A DNA stretch of 64,000 bases from Streptosporangiaceae bacterium (lineage in GTDB: Bacteria; Actinomycetota; Actinomycetes; Streptosporangiales; Streptosporangiaceae). The stretch is from positions 1-64,000 of the forward strand of contig JASHOE010000303.1 in assembly GCA_030041275.1 (NCBI GenBank), read 5' to 3'. Shown here piece by piece: positions 56,802-64,000 of this stretch. Within the stretch, counting starts at the first letter, position 1. Each line of letters begins with the position of its first letter. The notes under the pieces were generated by a model. It searched no databases, was not told the origin of the DNA, and saw only the letters and a list, made by a program, of their open reading frames with translations. The position numbers were made by a program, and so were the translations under genes.

Positions 56802-57953
56802 ATGAGTAGCACGGCTGCACCCCCGGTCGACCTGGTAGCCGATCTCATTGCGCACGCGCGAGAGCGCGGGTCAGTCTCCATGACCGACCTCACGGCTGCC
56901 TTCGAACGTTGTGATCTGTCCCCCGATGCCGTCGATGGCGTCCTCAAGTTGCTAGCCGACGAGGGCGTCGATGTGATCGAGCCCCCGCCGGAGACCGAGG
57001 GCATCCTGCCGCGACAGGTTCAGGCCGAGGCGCGCCGAGCCGTGACCAGCGACCTGGTTCGCATCTATCTGCGCGAGATCGGCCGCGTGCCGTTGCTGAC
57101 CGCGCACGACGAGGTCGAGCTGGCCAAGGCCATCGAGGCCGGGTTGTTCGCCGAGGAAAAGCTGCAAGGTGGGCTGCAGGGGATCTGCGCCGGCGCCGAG
57201 GTCGCCGAGTTGATGTTGATCGCGGCTGACGGCATCGCGGCCAAGCAGCGCCTCATCGAGGCGAACCTGCGTCTCGTCGTCTCGATCGCCAAGCGGTACA
57301 TCGGCCGCGGTCTCGTGTTCCTCGACCTGATCCAGGAAGGCAACCTCGGCCTCATTCGCGCGGTAGAAAAGTTCGACTACACCAAGGGCTACAAGTTCTC
57401 CACGTACGCGACGTGGTGGATCAGGCAGGCAATCACGCGCGCGATCGCCGACCAGGCGCGGACCATCCGGATCCCGGTGCACATGGTCGAGACCATCAAC
57501 AAGATGAGCCGCATTCAGCGGCAGCTGCATCAGGATCTCGGTCGTGAGGCCACGCCGGACGAGATAGCTGCCGAGATGGGCATGAGCCCGGACCGCGTGG
57601 CCGAGATCCTGCGGATCGCCCAGGAGCCGGTGTCGCTGCAGTCGCCCATCGGCGAAGAGGACTCCGACCTCGGAGACTTCATCGAGGACGCAGATGCCGT
57701 CGTGCCGATGGAGGCCGCGGCGTTCATCATGCTGCAGGACCAGCTGGATCAGGTGCTCGACCAGCTCAGCATGCGCGAGCAGCGCATCATCCAGCTCCGG
57801 TTCGGCCTGACCGACGGGCACCCGCGCACGCTCGAAGAAGTGGGCCGGGAATTCGGCGTGACCCGGGAGCGCATTCGCCAGATCGAATCCAAGACGCTCG
57901 CCAAGCTCCGGCATCCGAGCCGGGCGCAACTACTGCGGGAGTATCTGGCCTAG
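56802..57953 (+). CDS. rpoD: Principal-type RNA polymerase sigma factor (RpoD/HrdB family)
   Basis: A 383-residue sigma-70 factor: region 1.2 ([18 protein letters not shown]), region 2 ([63 protein letters not shown]), region 3, and region 4 (LGLTDG-type [30 protein letters not shown]). Length and motifs suit a group 1 or group 2 factor; the long acidic Streptomyces-type N-terminus is absent. AATAAT at 56755-56760 and GTGAC repeats upstream may be part of its promoter, but no ribosome site is obvious. Confidence 0.93.
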   Translation: MSSTAAPPVDLVADLIAHARERGSVSMTDLTAAFERCDLSPDAVDGVLKLLADEGVDVIEPPPETEGILPRQVQAEARRAVTSDLVRIYLREIGRVPLLTAHDEVELAKAIEAGLFAEEKLQGGLQGICAGAEVAELMLIAADGIAAKQRLIEANLRLVVSIAKRYIGRGLVFLDLIQEGNLGLIRAVEKFDYTKGYKFSTYATWWIRQAITRAIADQARTIRIPVHMVETINKMSRIQRQLHQDLGREATPDEIAAEMGMSPDRVAEILRIAQEPVSLQSPIGEEDSDLGDFIEDADAVVPMEAAAFIMLQDQLDQVLDQLSMREQRIIQLRFGLTDGHPRTLEEVGREFGVTRERIRQIESKTLAKLRHPSRAQLLREYLA

Positions 57954-58100
57954 CAGGTCCGGTTGCTGGCATCGCTGAGCGCACGGCAGCGCAGCGGCTA
58001 CTGGTGCGCTGCCTGGTCGTGGCCGTCGGGCAGGGTCTGGCGGCACGCCAAACAGAGCGGTCCGTGGCCTGCCGAGACTCATTCCGTTGCAGGCCCGGCC

Positions 58101-58182
58101 GGTAGCGATGGCTACCCCACCCCACTGGTCGCAAGGGCTACCTTTGGTCCCCGTAGCGGGTACCACCGCGACCCTTGCGACC
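58101..58182. terminator. Nested hairpins between convergent rpoD and YtxH-like gene
   Basis: GGTAGC/GCTACC (58101-58106 and 58111-58116) forms a 4-base-loop hairpin. Downstream, an 11-bp perfect stem GGTCGCAAGGG (58127-58137) pairs with 58172-58182 and encloses an inner 8-bp hairpin (58146-58164). There is no T-run. It lies 150-230 bases after the rpoD stop and 18 bases before the stop of the opposite gene, so it could end both transcripts or form an RNA of its own. Confidence 0.6.
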
Positions 58183-58200
58183 GGGAGGTTGGCGGGCCGC

Positions 58201-58563
58201 CTACTGTGTCGGGCTCGAGCCGCTGGGCTTGGCGGGACCGCTACTGGAAACGAACGCGCTGCCCTGGCTGGCGCTCGTCTCAGTGGAGTTCTTGTCGCCG
58301 TTGTCGGTCTTCCGCATCCCTGGGATGCGGTCGGTGACCGAGTGAGCGGCGCTTTGCGCCACCTGCGGCATCTTGTCGGCTAGCTGCCCGCCCAAGTTCT
58401 GGGCCTGGGTCTGCACGGTTCCGCGGGCTTGCTGGACGGCCGGGTGTTCGAAGGCCGTCTTAGCATATTTCACGATTTGGTCGTAGGTCTCCTTGCCGGA
58501 GCGCGCGCCGGCGACGAAGCCGGCCGCGAACCCGGCGACGAAGCTCGCTCGAATCAGACGCAT
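58201..58563 (-). CDS. YtxH-like small membrane-associated protein
   Basis: A 120-residue protein with an N-terminal Gly/Ala hydrophobic segment (ASFVAGFAAGFVAGARSG) followed by helical, charged sequence (KETYDQIVKYAKTAFEHPAVQQARGTV) and a Ser-rich tail. This recalls YtxH-type proteins in actinobacteria. The ATG at 58563 has GGGGAGAGG upstream. Function unknown. Confidence 0.72.
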   Translation of the reverse strand: MRLIRASFVAGFAAGFVAGARSGKETYDQIVKYAKTAFEHPAVQQARGTVQTQAQNLGGQLADKMPQVAQSAAHSVTDRIPGMRKTDNGDKNSTETSASQGSAFVSSSGPAKPSGSSPTQ

Positions 58564-58763
58564 CTGGACCTCTCCCCTGAACAGGTTTGCTTGCCTTAAC
58601 TGCCCGCTGTGGGCCTGTCCATGCACGCCGGGCGGCCGCGGATGCTAGCCGGGCCGCTGGAGCGGCTGGCGGGGCGCTCGCCGGTGCGCGAGGAACTGCG
58701 GTGGTGCGCTACCCTTGTGGCCGCGGTGCCGATCCCGAGCCAGGGCCGGGTTGAGGCACTCGA

Positions 58764-58839
58764 TCCCGCGTAGCTCAATTGGCAGAGCGTTCGGCTGTTA
58801 ACCGATAGGTTGTAGGTTCGAGTCCTACCGCGGGAGCCA
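58764..58839 (+). tRNA. tRNA-Asn (anticodon GTT)
   Basis: The cloverleaf is complete: acceptor TCCCGCG/CGCGGGA, D-arm GCTC/GAGC, anticodon loop CTGTTAA with GTT, T-arm GTAGG-TTCGAGT-CCTAC, discriminator G and encoded CCA at 58837-58839. The first pair of the anticodon stem is T-T. A 15-nt copy of its 3' end occurs 17 bases downstream. Confidence 0.96.
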
Positions 58840-58856
58840 CACTACCGCGGGAGCCA
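58825..58856. repeat. 15-nt duplication of the tRNA-Asn 3' end
   Basis: CTACCGCGGGAGCCA lies at 58825-58839 (tRNA 3' end) and again at 58842-58856. Such copies are typical of integration-site remnants or of slippage; no integrase gene is present in the window. Confidence 0.85.
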
Positions 58857-59064
58857 GAGCCGCTGCCGATGGCCTGCTACCTGCGAAAACGTCTACTCCT
58901 TGACCGCTTCGGTCAGACCGGAGCGGGCGCGACGTTGCACTGCCCGCACGGGCTAAGCATCGGCTGGCTGGCCCCTTTCACACCGGCTCCGCATCGGTCA
59001 CACCGTGGTTCCGCACCGCCTGCGCTAAGTAAGAGGACACGGACGCGGGAAGCGAGGTGGAGCA

Positions 59065-59394
59065 GTGGCGCTCGCGTGGCTGACGATCGTTGCCGCTGGG
59101 GTATTCGAGACGGCTTTCGCGGTTTGCCTGAAGCTGAGCAACGGGATGTCGCAGCCGTGGCCCACGGCTGGCTTCGCAGTCTCCGCGCTGGTGAGCTTCG
59201 GCCTGCTGACCCTCGCGCTGCGCGACCTTGACGTGGGCCCGGCCTACGCCGTCTGGACCGGCATCGGGGCCGCTGGCGCGGCGACCATCGGCATGGTGTT
59301 CCTGGGTGACGTCGTCTCGGCGGCGAAGCTCGCCTCGATCGCGCTGATCCTCGCCGGAGTGGTGGGCCTCAATCTGTCAGGCGCCACTCAGTGA
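59065..59394 (+). CDS. SMR-family small multidrug/guanidinium exporter
   Basis: A 109-residue protein with four membrane helices, the SMR glutamate at residue 15 (VAAGVFETAFAVCLKLS) and the PAYAVWTGIGAAGAATIGMVFLGD segment, closer to SugE/Gdx than EmrE. GTG start 59065 with GGTGGAG upstream. It is a single gene, so it would work as a homodimer. No guanidine riboswitch was seen upstream. Confidence 0.88.
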   Translation: MALAWLTIVAAGVFETAFAVCLKLSNGMSQPWPTAGFAVSALVSFGLLTLALRDLDVGPAYAVWTGIGAAGAATIGMVFLGDVVSAAKLASIALILAGVVGLNLSGATQ

Positions 59395-59498
59395 CCTTGT
59401 CCATCCGTTTGGCGGAAGGCACATTGACGGTGATCCGGTCAGGTTTCTAGCGTGGACGGCGCCGGGTGAGCAGCTCGGCCGGGGCGAGGAGGCCGGGA

Positions 59499-60491
59499 AT
59501 GGCGGACATCGTGCTGGGCGTCGCCTCGTCGCACACCCCGCAGCTGAGTTCCGGCGTGGACATGTGGCCGGATCACGCCAACCGAGATCGGCGTCAGCCG
59601 CGGCTGCTCGGTAAGGATGGCGAGTACCACAGTTACGACGAGATCCTCGCGACCGTCCGTCCGGCCATGCAGGACGAGCTCGACCAGGCAGTCTGGGAAG
59701 CGAAGTACCGCCGATGCCAGGACGCGATCGCGGGTCTGGCGGAACGGCTCGCCAAGGCGGAGCCAGATATCGCCGTCGTGATCGGAGACGACCAGCGGGA
59801 GCTGTTCCTTGACGACGGCATCCCGGCGCTCGCTTGCTTCGGCGGCGACGAGCTCGTGGACTTCCCGCCGGAGGGTGAAGCACTGGAGCGGATGCCGAGT
59901 GGTATCCGCGCCGCTTCCTGGGCGGTGCACGCCGACCATCCGGAGCGGCACCCGGTGAGCGCGGAGCTGAGCCGGCACGTCACCGAGCAGCTCGTCGCGG
60001 CGGACTTCGACATCATGCTGTTCACCCAGCAGCCGGTCGGCCGCACGCTCGGCCACGCGTTCACGTTTCCCCGCTACCGGCTCGGGCTGCCCGCCACGAC
60101 GCCGATCGTCCCGGTGTTCGTCAACACGTACTACCAGCCGAACGTGCCGTCGGCCGCGCGGTGTTACGGCGTCGGGCAGGTGATCCGCCGCGCGGTGGAG
60201 AGCTGGGATTCGAGCGCGAGGGTCGCTGTCATCGCGTCGGGCGGTCTCACGCACTTCGTCATCGACGAAGACCTGGACCGCCGGGTGCTGGCCGGTATTA
60301 CCGATCGCGATCCCGGCCTGCTCACGTCGCTGCCGCGAGCTCAGCTGCGGTCAGGTAATTCGGAGATTCTCAACTGGGTGGCCGCGGCCGGGGCGCTGGA
60401 CGGCCTGGCCGCGACCGAGGTCGACTACGTTCCCGGTTACCGGAGCCCGGCCGGCACGGGCACCGGGATGGCGTTCGCCTACTGGGACTAG
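59499..60491 (+). CDS. LigB-like class III extradiol ring-cleavage dioxygenase
   Basis: A 330-residue protein of the LigB family: MADIVLGVASSHTPQLSSGVDMW with the first iron-ligand His, then later GGLTHFVIDEDLD. The catalytic beta-subunit type of protocatechuate 4,5-dioxygenase is the best fit, but no separate LigA alpha-subunit gene is seen. The ATG at 59499 has GGAGGCCGGGA before it. It opens a five-gene operon with a LigJ-like hydratase and aldolase-like proteins. Confidence 0.83.
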   Translation: MADIVLGVASSHTPQLSSGVDMWPDHANRDRRQPRLLGKDGEYHSYDEILATVRPAMQDELDQAVWEAKYRRCQDAIAGLAERLAKAEPDIAVVIGDDQRELFLDDGIPALACFGGDELVDFPPEGEALERMPSGIRAASWAVHADHPERHPVSAELSRHVTEQLVAADFDIMLFTQQPVGRTLGHAFTFPRYRLGLPATTPIVPVFVNTYYQPNVPSAARCYGVGQVIRRAVESWDSSARVAVIASGGLTHFVIDEDLDRRVLAGITDRDPGLLTSLPRAQLRSGNSEILNWVAAAGALDGLAATEVDYVPGYRSPAGTGTGMAFAYWD

Positions 60492-60523
60492 GTCAAGCCG
60501 CGCAGAGACGGAAAGGATCAGCT

Positions 60524-61543
60524 GTGTATCGCGACATCCCCGTGCTCGACGTCCACGGTCACGTATCGGTGCCACCGGCCGCCAACTCCTTCCTCGTGCT
60601 CATGATGGGCTCGAACACGCCGATGGCCAGTCCGATCGGCCAGCCTGCGGCTGGCCCGGCCGGGCTCACACCAGAGGACTTCCGGGCGGCTGCCGCTGGT
60701 CACGCCCGCTACATGGACGAGCGGAACATCGACGTCCAGGTCATCGGGCCGCGGCCGTTCCTGACGATGGGGTGGATGGAGCCGCACCTGGTACCCGCGT
60801 GGTCCCGGTACGTCAACGACATGATCCACCAGCAGTGCGCGTTCTTCCCTGACCGGTTTCTCGGCGCCTGCGCGCTGCCGCAGGTCAGTGACGCTCCCGA
60901 CATCTCACACTGCATCGATGAGCTCAATCGGTGCGTCACCGAGTACGGCTTCGTCGCTGCGTATGCCTCGCCTGATCCGGCGGGCAGGCGGACGACGCCT
61001 GGGATGCATGAGCCGTACTGGTTCCCGCTCTACGAGCGCTGTCAGGAGCTGGACATCCCGATCATCGTGCACGGTACCAACTCGCTGGATCCGCGCTACC
61101 GGGTGGTGCCGCACAACTACCAGCTCGGCTTCTTGACCGAGCAGTACCTGGCCGGGCAGTTTCTCAGCCACGGCGATGTCTTCGAGCGATTCCCCGACCT
61201 GCGGGTGATCATCTGCCATTGCGGCGGTGCGCTCGACCGGTTCATTCCAACGGACCACCACCTGGCGCAGAAGGACCTCACCCGGAACTTGTTCTACGAC
61301 ACGTGCGGATACGACCTTGTCTTCCTCGAGGCTGCGATCCGCCAGCGCGGCGTCGCCCGCATGGTGTTCGGCACCGAGGCGCCGGGTTCTGGCCGGGCCG
61401 TGCGACCGGAGACGGGTCGTACTTGCGACGACCTGGTACCGGTGATTAGCGACTTCGGGTTCTTGTCCGAAGACGATAAGAAGAAGCTCTTCAACGAGAA
61501 TCCGGCCAGGGTCGTACCGGGGCTGGCCAAGATCGGCCGCTGA
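60524..61543 (+). CDS. Amidohydrolase-superfamily protein, 4-oxalomesaconate hydratase (LigJ)-like
   Basis: A 339-residue TIM-barrel metal protein with LDVHGHVSVP (HxH metal motif), PIIVHGTNSLD, VIICHCGGALDRF, and FGTEAPGSGRAVRPETG near the end, where the usual barrel Asp is replaced by Glu-Ala. Related enzymes (LigJ, ACMSD-like) act on dicarboxylate ring-cleavage products. GTG start, 32 bases after the dioxygenase. LigJ assignment is by motif and context; a decarboxylase is the alternative. Confidence 0.78.
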   Translation: MYRDIPVLDVHGHVSVPPAANSFLVLMMGSNTPMASPIGQPAAGPAGLTPEDFRAAAAGHARYMDERNIDVQVIGPRPFLTMGWMEPHLVPAWSRYVNDMIHQQCAFFPDRFLGACALPQVSDAPDISHCIDELNRCVTEYGFVAAYASPDPAGRRTTPGMHEPYWFPLYERCQELDIPIIVHGTNSLDPRYRVVPHNYQLGFLTEQYLAGQFLSHGDVFERFPDLRVIICHCGGALDRFIPTDHHLAQKDLTRNLFYDTCGYDLVFLEAAIRQRGVARMVFGTEAPGSGRAVRPETGRTCDDLVPVISDFGFLSEDDKKKLFNENPARVVPGLAKIGR

Positions 61544-61587
61544 CCGGCGCGGGGTGTGAGTCGGCGGACCGGCGAGGGAGAGAAAGC

Positions 61588-62694
61588 ATGGGCGACGAGC
61601 CGCGGGCCGAGACGGTCGGCAGCCTGCTGCGGACCGAAGAGGTCGTCAGCGCCGCGCGGACCGGCCGGGACGACCCGGCCGCGGTGAAGGTGCTGGACGA
61701 GGCCGTCCTGGACGCGGTGCGACTGCAGGAGGACGCCGGACTCGAGGTGATTACAGACGGCGAAGTGCGTCGGCTCGCCTGGGCGCAGACCACGCGATTC
61801 CTCGACGCCTTCGCCGTTACGCCAGGGCGCGGAGCGCTCAACTGGCGCGGGGCGGGGCCGGGTCCGACCCGGTCGGCGCAGGCCGGCGGCGGCTACCCAG
61901 CGGTGGTGCGGCGCGTGGCCGACGCGCCGCGAACCGGGGCAATGACCGACGAGTACGCCTTCCTCGCGCAGCACGCGCACGCGCGTACCAAGTTCACGAT
62001 GGCGGCGCCCAGCTACCACCGGCGATACTGGTCCCCGGAGCACTCCACGGAGGCCTACCGCAGCTGCGAGGAGTTCCTGACCGAGATCCGCGACTACCAG
62101 CGCGAGGTAGTCGCAGAGCTCATCGCGCTCGGCTGCGACTACGTCCAGCTCGACGCGCCCAACTACGGCTCGCTGTGCGACCCGGACACCCGCGCCGGCA
62201 TGATCGCCGACGGCCGGGACCCGGACGCGGAGACGATCTTCGATGCCGAGCTGGACAGCTCGCTGTTCGACGGCGTCACGGGCGTCACGACTGCTCTGCA
62301 CATCTGCCGGGGAAACGGTCCTGGTGGTGCGTGGCACTCGGCCGGCGGCTACAGCGCGATCTCCGGCGTGCTGTTCCCGCGGCTCGGCTTCGACCGGCTG
62401 CTGCTGGAGTACGACTCCGACCGGGCTGGCACCTTCGATCCGCTGACCGCGGTACGACCTGGCACTGTGGTGGTGCTGGGCCTGCTGACGACCAAGTCCG
62501 ACCGGCTCGAGGACGCGGGCGACGTCGAGGCGAGGATCGCCGAGGCGGCCCGCGTCAAGCCGCTGACCGAGCTGGCGCTGAGCACGCAGTGCGGATTCGC
62601 TTCCGTGCCCGCGAGCAATCCGGTCTCCGCGGCGGGTCAGCGGGCCAAGCTCGAGCTTGTGGGGCGGCTGGCCCGGCGGGCATGGGCGAGCTGA
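61588..62694 (+). CDS. Core methionine-synthase (MetE-like) methyltransferase
   Basis: A 368-residue protein matching only the C-terminal catalytic domain of cobalamin-independent methionine synthase. The zinc site is complete: HICRGN (His and Cys), LLLEYDSD (Glu) and STQCGFAS (Cys). The N-terminal folate-binding half of MetE is absent, as in stand-alone MetE-core proteins. In this operon it could transfer or remove a methyl group from an aromatic intermediate rather than make methionine. The next gene overlaps its end by 13 bases. Confidence 0.82.
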   Translation: MGDEPRAETVGSLLRTEEVVSAARTGRDDPAAVKVLDEAVLDAVRLQEDAGLEVITDGEVRRLAWAQTTRFLDAFAVTPGRGALNWRGAGPGPTRSAQAGGGYPAVVRRVADAPRTGAMTDEYAFLAQHAHARTKFTMAAPSYHRRYWSPEHSTEAYRSCEEFLTEIRDYQREVVAELIALGCDYVQLDAPNYGSLCDPDTRAGMIADGRDPDAETIFDAELDSSLFDGVTGVTTALHICRGNGPGGAWHSAGGYSAISGVLFPRLGFDRLLLEYDSDRAGTFDPLTAVRPGTVVVLGLLTTKSDRLEDAGDVEARIAEAARVKPLTELALSTQCGFASVPASNPVSAAGQRAKLELVGRLARRAWAS

Positions 62695-63368
62695 CGACGC
62701 CTGCGGCACTGCTGGCGCGCCTGGCCGCGCTCGACGCCTGTGCGTGCTCGGACGCCATGGACCAGCTCGGACTGAGCGGCGTTGCGCGCGGCCTGCGCGC
62801 GTTCACTGTCGCCGAGCGCGTGTCCGGGCCGGTGATCACGGTGGCACTGGGCCCGGCTGATGCCGCCCGTACTGCAGGGCGGCACCTGGGTACCGCCGCG
62901 ATCGAGGCCGCGCGCCCCGGCGACGTGATTGCAGTGGCGGCGGCCGGCCGGACTGACGCGGCCGGCTGGGGCGGAGTGTTGTCGCTGGCGGCCACGGTCC
63001 GGGGCGTGTCGGGGGTGATCGTGGACGGCGCCTGCCGGGACGTTGACGAGAGCACCACGCTGGGCCTGCCTGTTTACGCCCTGGCTGCGGTGCCCGCGAC
63101 GGCGCGGGGCCGGCAGGTCGAGGTTGCCTGGAATACGCCGGTGGACATGGCCGGAGTTACCGTCGCGCCCGGCGACCTCGTGGTGGCGGACGGCAGCGGC
63201 GTGGTCTTCATGCCGGCTGAGCGCGCAGCTGACATCATCACCGCGGCCGAGCGCATCGCCGCGCGCGAAGCCGCGATGGCCGACCTTCTGCGGGCCGGTG
63301 AGCCGGCGTCAGCGGTGCTGTCCGCTGACTACGAACGCATGCTCAGCGCGCGAAAGGACGGCCAGTGA
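62682..63368 (+). CDS. RraA-like protein (aldolase fold, catalytic Asp missing)
   Basis: A 228-residue RraA-fold protein with VIVDGACRDVDE. HMG/CHA aldolases of this fold carry an Asp 21 residues before the Arg-Asp pair (D-X20-R-D). Here the residue 21 before Arg119 is Gly98, as in RraA-type non-aldolases. Start at ATG 62682 inside the MetE-like gene end. The next gene overlaps as GTGA. Confidence 0.8.
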   Translation: MGELTTPAALLARLAALDACACSDAMDQLGLSGVARGLRAFTVAERVSGPVITVALGPADAARTAGRHLGTAAIEAARPGDVIAVAAAGRTDAAGWGGVLSLAATVRGVSGVIVDGACRDVDESTTLGLPVYALAAVPATARGRQVEVAWNTPVDMAGVTVAPGDLVVADGSGVVFMPAERAADIITAAERIAAREAAMADLLRAGEPASAVLSADYERMLSARKDGQ

Positions 63369-64000
63369 CGACTGAGGCGACGCCCGGCGACGGACTCGTC
63401 GACGGGCTTGCGGCCCTGGACATCAGCCAGATCAGCGACGCGCTCGACCGGCTCGGCATCGCCGGCCAGTGCGCGGGCATCCGCCCGCTGGACCGCAGGT
63501 TCCGGCTGGCCGGACGCGCGTACACGGTCCGGTACGCGCCAGCCGGCCTGAGCCGCGGAACTGTCGGCGACTACATCGACGACCTGGAGCCAGGGCAGAT
63601 CCCGGTGCTCGACAACGCCGGGCGGCTCGACGCAACGGTCTGGGGTGACCTGCTCACCGTCACCGCGCACCGCATGGGCCTGGCAGGTACCGTGATCGAC
63701 GGCGTCTGCCGGGACACCGAGCGCAGTCTGGAGGTCGGCTACCCCATCTTCAGCTGCGGCTCCTGGATGCGCACCGGTAAGGACCGCGTGCAGGCCGACG
63801 CCTATCAGGTCCCGGTCAGCATTGGCGGCGTCCGGATCGAGCCCGGTGACATCCTCATCGGCGGCGCGGACGGTCTCGTCGCGGTCCCGCAGAGCCGCGC
63901 GGCCGAGGTTTTGGAGGCGGCCACGAGCATCGCGGCCAGCGAGGAGCGGATCCGTGCCGCCGTGCTCGCGGGAGGCAGGCTCGACCAAGCCAGGACTTCG
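63365..64000 (+). CDS. HMG/CHA aldolase-type RraA-fold protein (3' end outside window)
   Basis: A GTG at 63365, overlapping the previous stop, opens a frame that runs to the window edge (212 residues seen). It has VIDGVCRDTER with Arg116 and Asp117, and an Asp95 exactly 21 residues before Arg116 (WGDLL), giving the full D-X20-R-D motif of class II HMG/CHA aldolases. It would cleave 4-carboxy-4-hydroxy-2-oxoadipate-type products, matching the LigB- and LigJ-like genes. The plus frame is open throughout; codon bias is strong. Confidence 0.85.
   Translation, partial: MTTEATPGDGLVDGLAALDISQISDALDRLGIAGQCAGIRPLDRRFRLAGRAYTVRYAPAGLSRGTVGDYIDDLEPGQIPVLDNAGRLDATVWGDLLTVTAHRMGLAGTVIDGVCRDTERSLEVGYPIFSCGSWMRTGKDRVQADAYQVPVSIGGVRIEPGDILIGGADGLVAVPQSRAAEVLEAATSIAASEERIRAAVLAGGRLDQARTS

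Noticed and set aside
58901..58915. Small hairpin TGACC/GGTCA after the tRNA gene
   Set aside because: Stem is short and lacks a T-run; not convincing as a terminator.
58981..59064. Possible guanidine riboswitch before the SMR transporter
   Set aside because: I could not find the conserved ACGR-type hairpins or other ykkC motifs.
63329..63988. 219-codon minus-strand open frame at the window end
   Set aside because: It is the shadow of the plus-strand aldolase-like gene, which has a clear start, conserved motif and overlap with the previous gene.

Overview
The window is GC-rich, with third codon positions almost always G or C and frequent GTG starts. Its housekeeping set (cytidine-deaminase-like protein, era, recO, uppS, a DUF6703-type membrane protein, glyS, ppdK, dgt, dnaG, a principal-type sigma factor) is the kind seen together in Streptomyces-like chromosomes. 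I read it as chromosomal DNA of a filamentous or soil actinobacterium (Actinomycetota). The genus cannot be fixed from the sequence alone.

Positions 1-27,860 form a surface-polysaccharide island. It opens with the 3' end of a sugar epimerase and a Wzx-like flippase, followed by a rho-independent-type terminator, a methyltransferase and a pyruvyltransferase on the minus strand. A tightly coupled heptose operon follows (gmhB-gmhA-epimerase-hddC-like-hddA-like, 4,361-8,493). It leads into a secreted parallel beta-helix protein and a GH12-like protein. Next come a polyprenyl-phosphate sugar transferase, glycosyltransferases, two heparinase-II/III-like paralogs, an O-antigen-ligase/Wzy-like membrane protein, a PIG-L deacetylase, a CDP-sugar-type nucleotidyltransferase, an intact sugar C-methyltransferase and a shortened, probably inactive relative of it. 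Together they could make, modify, export and polymerise a heptose-containing, possibly pyruvylated and C-methylated glycan.

Positions 27,870-45,550 return to the core chromosome with accessory genes: an ECF sigma factor, a membrane protein with four exact 25-residue repeats, a PAP2-like protein, an EamA transporter, Era, two tandem double-GNAT proteins, a second GH12-like protein, RecO, UppS, and an FAD monooxygenase whose promoter is overlaid by two palindromes. An intergenic block of short tandem repeats and two 63-nt direct repeats follows, then the DUF6703-type protein, GlyS, an NAD-binding dehydrogenase, and a sigma factor paired with a membrane-anchored beta-propeller.

Positions 45,770-58,840 hold ppdK-dgt, a MurJ-like protein with an unusual tail, small enzymes, dnaG (lacking one expected zinc cysteine), an RpoD-type sigma factor, a structured convergent intergenic region, and tRNA-Asn. 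From 59,065 to the end there is an SMR transporter and an apparent aromatic or carboxylic-acid catabolic operon: LigB-like dioxygenase, LigJ-like amidohydrolase, core-MetE-like methyltransferase and two RraA/HMG-aldolase-fold proteins. The last gene runs off the window.

The most interesting items are the heptose and glycan-processing coupling, the degenerate C-methyltransferase, the dnaG zinc-site change, the internal ribosome site in the MurJ-like gene, the operator-promoter of the monooxygenase, the repeat block at 39,966-40,500, and the MetE-like gene inside the catabolic operon.
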